A DNA stretch of 64,000 nucleotides, from the NCBI GenBank assembly GCA_029448655.1, contig JACCLO010000007.1, positions 682,001-746,000 of the forward strand. Direction: 5' to 3'. Shown here in pieces: positions 36,666-46,372 of the stretch. This DNA comes from Wolfiporia cocos (taxonomy: Eukaryota > Basidiomycota > Agaricomycetes > Polyporales > Phaeolaceae). Every line of letters starts with the position of its first letter. Position 1 is the stretch's first letter. A program made the translations under genes and the position numbers. The notes below the pieces were generated by a model, which did no database searches, had not been told where the DNA came from, and saw nothing but the letters and a program-made list of their open reading frames with translations.

Positions 36666-39101
36666 TAGTGTTGCCGAAGTTCAGTTCAGAACCAAGGTTC
36701 AGAACCTGAACCGCCAGAACCGAACCTAGGTTCAGGTTCAGTCCAGGTCCGGTTCAGGGTAGGATGTCAAGGTTCGGTTCTTGGTTCAGGGGGGCCATGG
36801 GTACCCTTGAACCAGGTTCGAACCGGACTGAACCTTGAACCACTTAGCATTAACATATTCCTGGCAACTGCTGGTGGATAAGCATAAACTACAATCATAT
36901 TCTTGCCATCTTTGCTATAGTATTGTTGCAGTAAACTATGGATAACTGGCTTCACAATGGCAAGCATCAGCACTGATATACTCCAGTCTCCCAATATGGT
37001 GAGAGCTCAGCCCCATGTTGGAAGTACTGTGCTTTCTTTGGCACTGGGCTACACTCACTGCTGTCAGATGAAGTAAAAAATGTAGTTCACAATGTTTCAC
37101 TTCATATCCATGAGCCTAGGTTATATACAGAGCTGTCTAATAAGGTTTGTTATTAGCTTTGCCTCAGGCTAATTCACACTCATTCTGCTCATGGATTCTG
37201 ATTACTGAACTGCTCAAATCTGCTGCCTTGAGTGACTATTGTGCATCATAAGTTATGTTTTACCACTGTAAAGAAGACGCAGAGCTAAGGCTCCAACCAT
37301 ATAATATACATGTACAGGAAATCAGTAAATATATGGTATATGGTATATACATGGTATATACATAGTATATACATGGTTTACATGGTTTTCAGATGGTAGA
37401 TTTTTCAGACGTCTTGACATAGCCGTTGCCTTGCCCATATGGCTATGGAGATTGTCTCCTCCTTCAACAACATGTCACAGGTATCAGCACTTGGCTGACG
37501 CAAGGAAACAAATTGGTGTTCAGTATTCAACAGCCACACTAGTAGCTGGAATGGCTTAGGAATTGTGCACAATGTGTGAGATGATGGGAAACTTTTACAC
37601 ATGAGTCTAATGCATGATGCAATCACTATGTGGGATAATATATAGCATAAACATAAATCTGATCTTACCTTCTGCCAAATGAGAGGGTAAGCAGAGTGTG
37701 TGAATTATGACTTAACATCTTTGCATTTGTGCAGTGGCCACCAGATTGTCCAAATCTCATATTGCCACTGCACCATACAATCTGTAAGACACATAACTGG
37801 CTCAAGTACATATTCAAAACAACAATTTGAGGGTCTAATATGAATGCATTCACAACAACCATATACCATATAATATACCATGTATAAACCATGTACTCGG
37901 CCATGTGTAAATACATGTATATAGTATATATATAAAACCATGTATACATGGTATATACATTATATGGTTGGAGCCTTACGCAGAGCCGATTTGGAATGTA
38001 GCAGCCCAATAGACACCAAACAGAGGCACTGCAGAACTTGAAGTTTGGTGTTGTCAGAAAAATATTTCCCTCGGGTTTCCCGGGCAGTTCAGGATGTGCC
38101 ACGATAGGTGAGGTGTTTAAGGGGTCGATGGCGAGCAATGTACCTAGGAGACACGCAGCTTGTAGCGATTCAAACGGCGGCGGCACTTTAAATGGATCAG
38201 GAATAATATAAATCAAATCAAAACATTGGTAACTGATTCCCTAAGTCCTGAGCGAACGCCTCGAGCACAGCTCTTCGTCTAACTTAGTCTTGGCAGTAAT
38301 CAATGTATTTTCTTGTATCTGCACATCGCCTAAATACATAGAGAGCTATAAGGTTTTCTACAACATTTTGAGTGCCCTAAAATCTGAGTATGCACCCTAC
38401 AAGCTAGACAAGTCGGAGACGAACCCTGAAACAGTGAGGATTGTCCTGGAATACTAGAAAATTATTTTACGAGACCGATAGACCATAGATCTAAGGTGGT
38501 GCACAGAGTTTAGAGAGACAAGACATGGAAAAAGCTATAGGAAAGCAGTCGAGGTTGGGACAGACCTGTCTATGCTAGAGAGCCTAGAGAAATGTCGGAT
38601 AGTACCTGTCTTTAACTAGATGAGCAGCCAGAGAGTGTCCGCAGGGCTTTTGCGACGTTTCAGATTGTGCGCAAACCAGCGAAGGTTCAACGTTCACTGT
38701 GCGAGCACGATCGAGGTTGATCACGATCGGTCGAGCTGTGGCTAAACCACCTCGGATGGGCATTCTGCCTACCAGCTGGCTTTCCGTGGTGCATTCTGCG
38801 TCATTTTGATGCGTGTTTGGTCACGTCTCGGTGTTCTTACATGGTTCTAATGTCTATGGCACATTGATTTTGCAGCATATTGGTTACTCCAGTGGACTCA
38901 ACATTATGATTTTTACATTCTAGAAAAGCAAGTCATTTAGTGGTTCGAACCTAGTTCGAACCATGAACCGAACCTGCTGAACCAGTTCAGCAGGTTCAGT
39001 CCAGGTTCAGGTTCAGGTTCAGGCTCCCTGCAGTCGGTTCAGTTCTAGGTTCAGCCCCAGACCCCCCTGAACCTGAACTGAACCGAACTTCGGCAACACT
39101 A
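36666..39101. mobile_element. hAT-type DNA transposon, non-autonomous, 2,436 bp
   Basis: The ends are inverted repeats starting TAGTGTTGCCGAAGTTC, with one mismatch over the first 24 bp. They are flanked by a perfect 8-bp target duplication GTTATGGT (36658-36665 and 39102-39109). The 8-bp duplication and TAGTGTTGCC ends point to the hAT superfamily. The outer 130-170 bp on each side consist of many short GGTTCAG/CTGAACC and GGTTCGAACC repeats in both orientations, as in hAT subterminal transposase-binding regions. No transposase domain is visible inside, so it is a non-autonomous or heavily decayed copy. A second hAT-type element is inserted at 37286-37978. Confidence 0.85.
37286..37978. mobile_element. 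Nested hAT-type MITE, 693 bp
   Basis: Terminal inverted repeats begin TAAGGCTCCAACCATATAAT and are flanked by a perfect 8-bp duplication CGCAGAGC (37278-37285 and 37979-37986). The interior is AT-rich, with runs of GTATATACATG-type tandem units near both ends, and codes for nothing recognisable. It sits inside the 36666-39101 element and interrupts a minus-strand open frame there, so it arrived later. Confidence 0.85.
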
Positions 39102-39109
39102 GTTATGGT

Positions 39110-39476
39110 GCAAATTTCTAGTCGTACCGGCGTTCATGAATAGACGATACCGTGCTCCGAACTACGTTCCCGATGAGTAGAGCAACTGAGACCCACAGGG
39201 TATCTGCGCTTGATCATTAGTCAGCCCTTCGTCGAGTCATATGACAAGTCTGTGCATAAGCTGACAAATGGGAGCGTCGCGTCAGGATTAGAAGGCTGAT
39301 ACCCTAGAAGCTCGGGAAGCTTCATTCGAGACACCAAGCATATCACTTTCTCTACCAGCAGTCAATACATCACAGTTGGCAAGTCCAGAAGTGAGGCTAA
39401 GACTACAAGCAGCACGCATCATGAGTGCAGGCAGAGATAGCCCGATTGAGTGCGCTATTGAAAACGAGGGACTTCC
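39110..39476. other. Intergenic spacer between two mobile elements
   Basis: About 370 bp with no gene, repeat or RNA that I can support; it separates the hAT element from the inverted-repeat element to its right. Confidence 0.4.
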
Positions 39477-39751
39477 GTGCCGGAGATGCATCTTTAGAGA
39501 CACCGCAGATGCATCTGAGGCTCTCTAAGCAATCTTAACGCCCAAGCGCGCTGCATAGATGCATCTGAATAAAATAAGATGCATCTGCGCAAGAATTACC
39601 TGTGCAGGGTTCGAACACTTGACCTGGGATTAGTGGAGTCACAACCTGTACCACTTCGCCAAATGGCCTTGGTATCCGGTCACATACTTGTCAATATGAT
39701 CCATTTAATGTCCTTTCATCGCCGTAGCTGTTAATTATCAAGTCACACCGC

Positions 39752-40389
39752 TGTTACGGGTCGAATACCCGTTCGTATATTCGAGTCGCGAATATAGATT
39801 GTTCTTCTGCACGTAGGCTTGTTGCCGTGTGCAAGGCAAATACTCGTTAGATGCCTTCGGGTCCTAAGTGAGATTCTTAGGAGATCGGTTAATATCCAAT
39901 ACGCGTTAGAGGATATAGTCTGTTCGGAGTGCGAGTTTAATAGGATATTAAACTTGCCTAAGTCCCGAGAAGTCTGTGTGCACTTCGAGGACCTAGTCGT
40001 TCGATTGCTCGAGCGAGAAATACTGAGCATAGATACATGAGTTTATATACTACGTTAGGTTTTAGGGGTCAAGTCCATCCCAGATGTCACCGCTACTATC
40101 TACGCTATAGTACCAAACGTTTGATAAGTACGGAGTGATATATCTGAAATGATAGATAGAAATGGAGATGGCGGTTGAACACCATCTATCAACTGCGAGA
40201 TGATAAAGATGAAACGGTGGCAGAGTTGGATCTGCCAAAAGTGAAACGCGCCTTTCATGCCAGTACAACTGGGGATACGCCCAGTAGAGTTACGAGTAGC
40301 CAGGGGGTTGGTTGTGCAACAAGTCCCTGTATCGTATTCGCCCGGTGGTGAGTTCTGTCGATATTCGAAAAATCAAAATAACCGTAACA
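39752..40389 (+). mobile_element. Solo LTR (TGTTACGG family), 638 bp
   Basis: The sequence begins TGTTACGGGTCG and ends ATAACCGTAACA, and is flanked by a perfect 5-bp duplication ACCGC (39747-39751 and 40390-40394). It aligns along its length to the solo LTR at 48783-49490 in inverted orientation, but lacks about 70 bp from the middle of that copy. No internal retroelement sequence remains, so it arose by recombination between two LTRs. Confidence 0.9.
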
Positions 40390-40613
40390 ACCGCAATGTT
40401 CCCATATTGCCCTGTAGGTAATTTATGACAGCATCCTTACCTCATTGCAGATACATATGGGTTGTGGGATAAATTAATAAAGAGATGCATTCTGAGTTCA
40501 AGGAACACTTGAGCTTACTGACATATGAGCAGAATGTTAAATTTTTTACAACCGTTATTATATCAACTACTGAATATATATTTGCACAAGACCTTCCTTT
40601 CACTAACCACTTT

Positions 40614-40685
40614 AGCTGAGTGGTTTCAGCTGCTGTTTTGCTGAGATCTCATGGTTCCTGGTTCGATTCCCAGCTTGCGGTGCTT
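40614..40685 (+). other. tRNA-like sequence with A and B boxes (not a functional tRNA)
   Basis: TAGCTGAGTGG matches the RNA polymerase III A box and GGTTCGATTCC is a perfect B box about 45 bp downstream. The 5' and 3' ends do not pair into an acceptor stem, so a working tRNA is unlikely. A tRNA-derived SINE head or tRNA relic is more plausible. Confidence 0.45.
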
Positions 40686-40772
40686 TATTTTGGTACTAAC
40701 GGGTGCCTAATCTCGATGACTTAGAGTGCCCCAGATGCATCTGCGGTGTCTCTAAAGATGCATCTGTGGCAC

Positions 40773-41864
40773 TGAAACTCTACTGAAAATCTGGAGCCTA
40801 TAGCCAGAGCTAGAGCAGCAGATGAGAGCTAGCAGTGCAGCGTCACTGTTCAGATCTCAGAGTTTGTGTTCGATAACCCGATTGCATCATACAGTCAGGC
40901 GTACATCATCCGCTGTCTAGCGCGGAAGCCTGTTGCAATAGCAGTTTAGTTTTGTGCGATATGACACACATCCGGACTCTATACTTATATTTAAAGAGAA
41001 CATTTCCATTATAAGTGTATGTAGCGCATCATTGCGTAGATGGTACGCGAATGGTCAGCACGCAATTGGGGAACACTAACCGTATTATCGAAAGACGTGG
41101 TCCTAAGCTGAGCGCTGGATGGCTGCAAGGAAGTGATCGTCAGGCAAGCAGGACGCAGTGGCATTCGGGATCAGCGCTCAGCGCTCAGCAGTTGCACCAA
41201 GAGCAAGAGTGTTCGATAACGGGCATCCGCAAATCATACTTTGTGTAGCGAGAAAACTGAAGTCCGCTGGATGAAAGCGAAAGCTTTGCATTGTTACGGT
41301 GGCAGGATCCAGCACAAATTGGTGAAGTAGTTTGGGTCAACCTTAGAGGGGCGCTCAGGACGACATTCGATCACATGATCCGGCAAGCTACATGTTGGTA
41401 CGTCCCTATGTATTGTGCCGTTTGCCGTCCGGCATTCGTGCTACAAAGGTGTTCATCGTACGCAACGACACATCTATTTGGATAGTTGATGAGCCCCATA
41501 TGTGAAAATGTCAAAGGTCCAAACATAGTTCTGGGTACCGATATCGTCAGCTCGAGCACGATGGAGCAAGCTGCTGCACGGCTACCATCACAATGGCCAT
41601 TACTTTGTTCCACGATTGTGCTGCGATGGATAAAATGACTGCTGCATAGTAATCTTGAACTACCTACACACATGCGTGAAGATAGTAATATCCGCATAAG
41701 AAGGCATTACATAGTGCATGAGACTGTCCCAGAGATGGTCGGGGAGCACATAATGTGGCATACAGAGCTATGTCAGAATTATACGAGCAGTAATGTACGA
41801 ACCCTCCATATCGTGGTTTGTGTAGCTGTCCAGTAGTGTATTGTGAAGAAAGCCGCTCCGCCAT
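40773..41864. other. Intergenic region downstream of the C2H2 gene
   Basis: About 1.1 kb with only short overlapping frames. The right end is the 3' flank of the minus-strand zinc-finger gene. No repeat ends or RNA genes seen. Confidence 0.4.
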
Positions 41865-43118
41865 CTACACGTACCCCATGCATCCGAACCGTCTCAAGTG
41901 CCGACCCAGGGCGTCTTTCCGCGTGAACGTCTTCCCGCATCCACCCACCATCTTCTGACCGTAATATTCATGCACATCCGCAGCGCGTACCTCCTCATCC
42001 GACGGACAACGCTCAAGCCACTTTTCCAGCGGTATACCACAGCACACCAGTTTGTTACAATTGTCGTTGCAATGACTCTGCATGTGTCGCCTGAGGTCTG
42101 GCTTACGCCACGTCGAATAATCGCATCCAGGTACTGTGCACCGCTGCGAAGATTCTATCGCGGCGTGAATCTCGTCTGGAGAGAGTGGTGCCTGCGCGTT
42201 ACGAGGAGGTGTGTGTATGAGAGGTTTATGTGCGGAGGGGTAGGAAGCATGCTCAGATTCGCACGTTGAGGGGGCTAGTGTGGGGCAGAGAGGTGAAGGA
42301 AAGAGAGGCGAGAGAGGCGAGAGCTTCGCAGGAGCATACGAAGTGGTGGATTGGTAGTGGACCGCTGTGTTTTCAATAGCCGTATACATGGAAGATTCGT
42401 ATGCAGTGTGAGGAATGAAGGAGTGAGGTGGAAGCTGCAAAGGATGCGGTGGACTATAAGAACCGAATCCGGGCGACAGGGCCTGTGCGTGGATGGAACC
42501 AGAATATGTAGAATAGAGAGTGCCGATATCGGCTTCATAAGCCTCACCATTATGCACCGTCGTAGGGTGGTGAGAGCTGTCTCCAGCGTACACGAGCTGA
42601 GGGTATTCTCCAATAGACGTGTTCTGAGTAAAGGGCACGTTGTCGACAGATGGACGATATGCAGCACAATTAGGCTCTGGAGCCAACAAGAGCGAGCTAG
42701 TGCCACCATGACTCAACGAGTCTGGGCCGTTGACATTGCCGGACTGTGTAGAATAAACATTGCTGACAGTGGGCACTCTATATGCATGGCAGAGCGCCGT
42801 TCACTTTCATGTATTGAATTTGTATATGAGAAGGACGTACGGATTGTAGCTGTTTTGATTATATAGACTGGATACAGTTCCATTTCCAGAGCTACACCAG
42901 GCGGATGAGGACGTAGTCGACGAGGGAGGGATATTGTCGCCATGCGTGGAGTATGGGGAATCGGTATATGTAACATCCCCGCATGAACCTGTGAGATACG
43001 AGGCATGCGCATGGGAGTAATATGCATCGGCAGTGGGTGGCATGCCATCCTGCGTCTGGTCATGGTCCATGGCCTGCCAACCGACGGCAAACTGGTTCTG
43101 GTGAGCAGCGAAGGACAT
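41865..43118 (-). CDS. C2H2-type zinc-finger protein (putative transcription factor)
   Basis: Two exons on the minus strand (43118-42841 and 42777-41865) joined over a 63-bp intron encode 396 residues. Residues about 1-290 are low-complexity, rich in Ser, Thr, Tyr, Pro and His. The C-terminal 100 residues hold zinc-finger elements: CTVPGCDYSTWRKPDLRRHM followed by QSHC, a CC-containing segment (KLVCCGIPLEKW), and GGCGKTFTRKDALGRHLRR ending in FGC. This layout, a canonical finger, then a CCG insertion with an acidic stretch, then a second finger, is typical of a basidiomycete-expanded C2H2 group. It probably acts in the nucleus; targets are unknown. The ATG at 43118 lies about 75 bp downstream of a TATA box at 43189-43197, which favours it over upstream ATGs. 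It could regulate the neighbouring accessory genes, but nothing in the sequence shows that. Confidence 0.8.
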
Positions 43119-43188
43119 GTGGGATAATTCGAGGCTCGGGAACACGATAACAGTGGCGTGTGCCTCCCATCGTGCCAAATCCCATATT

Positions 43189-43197
43189 CTTATATAC
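43189..43197 (-). promoter_or_regulatory. TATA box of the C2H2 gene
   Basis: On the minus strand the sequence reads GTATATAAG, 71-79 bp upstream of the chosen ATG at 43118. This predicts transcription starting close to 43165. Confidence 0.5.
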
Positions 43198-44342
43198 GCA
43201 GCTCGCCAGGGACGAAGCGGGCTGAGCAGGATTGATGTTCTGTTTCATGACTTGCCATATACAGGGAGTCGTGGGACAGTTAGGTTTTGCTATAAGAACC
43301 TCGCGCCTTTGACGCCCTATGTGAAGAGGAAGAAGGGCAACACGTGGGGGCGTGCATCATCATCGCCGCCACTGCGACTCATTTGGCCGGTCCGATGCCA
43401 CTGTGTCAGCTTTTCAATATGACCGAAGGTGCGGCGATTTTCGGGAACAAGGGGTAGGTCCTGGATTGGAATAGATGGTAGACATTCGAGGAGATGGCGT
43501 AGTTGTGCCGTGGGAATGGGATGATGGCCTGACGCGGTCACGGGATGTGAACTGGAACGCGTCGCGTCGCGATAGCGCATTGCCAGGAATCCATAATATA
43601 GACTGTGCGGTCTCTTCTCTACTTTCCTGAATACATAATAGCATTCCATCTGCGAATAAAAAATAAGGGAATACGTAGTTGTTACACGGCGATTCCTCCA
43701 CCTGAATTTCATCATTACTAGCTGAGGCATTTTTGACCTATATTAGCTTGGTCCAACAAGCACAGTGATCTAATGATATTATATCAAGCCACTTAAGATT
43801 TCCTTTCTTATACCTGCATTTCGCCTTGAGCTTACCAAACAATGCCGAGACAAGAGCGGCGCCACTTTGACGCGGGGATAGTGGGAACAGAACGGTTTAC
43901 AAATAGAAAGTCCAGTAGAGTCTATAATGTAATGGATTGTAGTATACTGATGATATGCTTTTAATCTAAATGACCTCACTATTCTGTGTTCCTTCGCCCC
44001 TGGTGTAGGACATGTTGCTTCGTTCTAACGACGGTGTGTTTCGCTCTTAGCCGTAACGTCGGCTTATGAAGCAAACAAATATCCGGAATGACAATCCCAG
44101 ATCTTCTCACTTTCCCCAATATCTACGATTTCCTTGTATATGCGCGGAATGAGGTTTAAAGCTACATATCATGTATGTGCCATGATCATGTTGCTCAGTA
44201 GATATGTTAACAAGTACTCTCTACTCATGATCGACACAAGGGACTTGGTAAGCAGGGCATGGAGACGTATATATACTGTCCTCGATTGCGTTGTAGAGAC
44301 GTCGTCGGCATTCAAAGATTCATTCCTCAGCACTTCCTAGCA
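43198..44342. other. Divergent intergenic region (C2H2 gene and SDR gene)
   Basis: About 1.1 kb between the C2H2 regulator (minus) and the SDR gene (plus). Overlapping frames of 90-137 codons at 43317-43730 on the minus strand have no recognisable domain. It presumably contains both promoters. Confidence 0.4.
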
Positions 44343-45354
44343 ATGGTACCCAGAGTCTGGTTCAGTAAGTACAGCAGATCACACATCTCTACAACTAGCG
44401 ATACTGAGCCTGTTGTCCAGTTACTGGTGCATCCTCTGGATTTGGAAGGGCCATGACTGAAGCCGTTTTACGTCATGGAGATATTGCGGTCGCTACACTC
44501 AGAAAGCCGGAGGCCATCGCGGACCTTGCCTCTCAGTACTCTTCCGACAGGCTTCTTGTAGTCACGCTCGACGTCAGCAAGGAGGAAGATGTCATATTCG
44601 CATTCACTCGGACCCGCAAGACCTTTGGTTGCGTCGATGTTGTATTCAATAATGCCGGGTTTGGTGTCTTCGCTGAAATCGAGGCCACACCGTTGGACGC
44701 TGCGCGAGCGATGTTCGAGGTAAACTTCTGGGGTGCAGCGAATGTCTCTCGAGAGGCTGTCCGTCATTTCCGCGAGGTCAATATGCCTCAGGGTGGCATC
44801 CTTCTACAGGTCAACTCCATGGCTGGATATCAAGGTGTGGCCCTCAACGGATACTACTGTGCATCCAAGTTCGGTGAGCTCTATCTGTAGCGATGGCGAA
44901 CTAAACACTAATCGAAATATAATCAGCACTCCAAGGTTTAACAGAGGCACTTGTGGCAGAGGTTGATCCTGAGTGGAACATCAAGGTGTGCATTGCCCGT
45001 GATCTTGAGGAGCTCTACCTGAGTGAGAGCATTCAGATAGTCAGTATTGACTCGGGGGCCTTTCGCACAAATGGACCCAATGCCGCCATCAGGATCCCAC
45101 CGCATCCAGCATACAACAAGCCTGATTTGCTGAGTTCGAAATACCGTAGCTGGATAGATGATCCGAACCTCGCGCTGCGTGGGGACGTAGACAAGGCGGC
45201 AGACGTCATCTATAAGGTGGCTGAACTCGATGATCCCCCTGTGCATTTTCCGCTGGGACGTGACTCAGTAGACGTTGCGAAGAAGAAGGTGGAGAGTCTG
45301 CTTGCCGATGTCGATAAGTATGCTACCTGGTCAGATGGAACTGAGGCCAATTAG
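44343..45354 (+). CDS. Short-chain dehydrogenase/reductase (SDR), classical type
   Basis: Four exons (44343-44364, 44421-44873, 44927-44985, 45037-45354) encode 283 residues. Splicing of intron 1 rebuilds the nucleotide-binding motif as VWFITGASSGFGRAM (TGxxxGxG). NNAGFG, the active-site Ser region LLQVNSMAGYQG and the YxxxK pair in GYYCASKFALQG are all present. It is an NAD(P)-dependent oxidoreductase of the Rossmann fold; the substrate is not predictable. Intron 3 (44986-45036, 51 bp) contains no stop and is a multiple of three, so an unspliced reading would add 17 unrelated residues; the spliced form NIKIVSIDSGAFRTN fits the family. Introns are 56, 53 and 51 bp. It has no lesions, unlike the SDR remnant at 31945-32840. 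It may be a survivor of the same accessory pathway; that is inference. Confidence 0.88.
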
Positions 45355-46006
45355 GCAAGAGGAGAGGAGAGAGAAGATAGGTATCTGATAGCTATGCATT
45401 ACACGGATCAGTTATCGCCGTATTGGAATAGTTCATACAATGAGCTATGTATGAGTTCTCACACATTTCAAGATCTCTGATGAGATATATTGAAAGTAAG
45501 CCGCAGAATCCAAGTCACTTTGGTTTGAATACCTATGGTCTGCGTAGCGCTGTGATGTTGTAAAATCGTCTTCAGATTTTGGAAGATTAAGCCACTAATA
45601 AATAAGCGCAAAAACACAGTATTGGAATAACTACAGAACATGAAATTCGGATAGCGACACGATGTAGCATCAAAGTCAGCGATTATTTTGGCGCATAAAT
45701 ATTGACATTCTTGCCTGGTGCGCAGATTGATCTAGACCATGAATTTATTCAGTCGTATATCTGGAAAAAGAGTGAGTTACTCGACCTGAAACAGTGGATT
45801 AATGCACTATATTTAGCTCAAACATTTCTCCTTGGTGTGGCCGCATGATCTCCCAGCGGAGAAAGGTAAAGGAGTGTAAGATGAGAAGGAGAATATGACC
45901 AGTGCGGTGAGAACTTCAGATGATAATTTATTTAGTAACCGACTGATGGGAAATCTGCTGTATGGACATCGTTTCGTGTTTCGAGGGCAGGGAGGCATCG
46001 AAGTCG
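45355..46006. other. 3' flank of the SDR gene up to the Gypsy insertion site
   Basis: AT-rich, non-coding, about 650 bp. It ends at the left target duplication GTACG (46007-46011) of the Gypsy element. Confidence 0.5.
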
Positions 46007-46011
46007 GTACG

Positions 46012-46372
46012 TGACACAAGCACGTTCTCAAGCAACTTCTCAGGGGAAGTGTAATCGTGTGGAAGCGACTTCCTGATCTGAGGCTACTCAAGGCAGTAAA
46101 GGCCAAGACGAGTCTGGGGTGCTCCCTGCTCGTCTGGCTGGTATATATGCTATCTGACTGTTTGTACATGTTTGGCTACTGTATAGTATTACGTAAGCTA
46201 ATAGTCCGTTGTAACCCTATCCTAGGGGTAGAGCCGAGAGAAGAGTGTCCGGGGTCTGACTAGGCACGTGTGGGGTGTTCGGGGTCCTTGCACGTGATGC
46301 TAGGCGGGCGCTTAGATAAGATAAGGGCTGTCGTTCAGTCGTTGGCTAACTGAATGAAATCGGCTTGTGACA
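46012..46372 (-). repeat. 3' LTR of the Gypsy element
   Basis: 361 bp, starting TGTCACAAGCCG and ending GCTTGTGTCA on the minus strand. It differs from the 5' LTR at 46058, 46109 and 46235. The last codons of the pol frame run into this LTR and stop at 46335. Confidence 0.95.

Larger units (their letters stand above)
39477..40772. mobile_element. Inverted-repeat element of unknown class hosting a solo LTR
   Basis: An arm at 39484-39517 is repeated exactly, in inverse orientation, at 40732-40765. With a few mismatches the arms extend to about 54 bp (39477-39530 and 40719-40772). Each arm contains GATGCATC palindromes. The element is about 1.3 kb, of which 638 bp is a later solo LTR. I found no clear target duplication. 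Just inside each arm is a tRNA-like promoter pair: box A TGGCGAAGTGG with box B-like TGTTCGAACCC on the minus strand (about 39604-39665), and TAGCTGAGTGG with GGTTCGATTCC on the plus strand (about 40614-40672). Confidence 0.6.

Noticed and set aside
37665..38216. 183-codon minus-strand frame as a transposase
   Set aside because: It runs across the boundary of the inserted MITE and has no hAT transposase motif.
39603..39670. Functional tRNA gene on the minus strand
   Set aside because: A and B box-like sequences are present, but the T-stem and acceptor stem do not pair.
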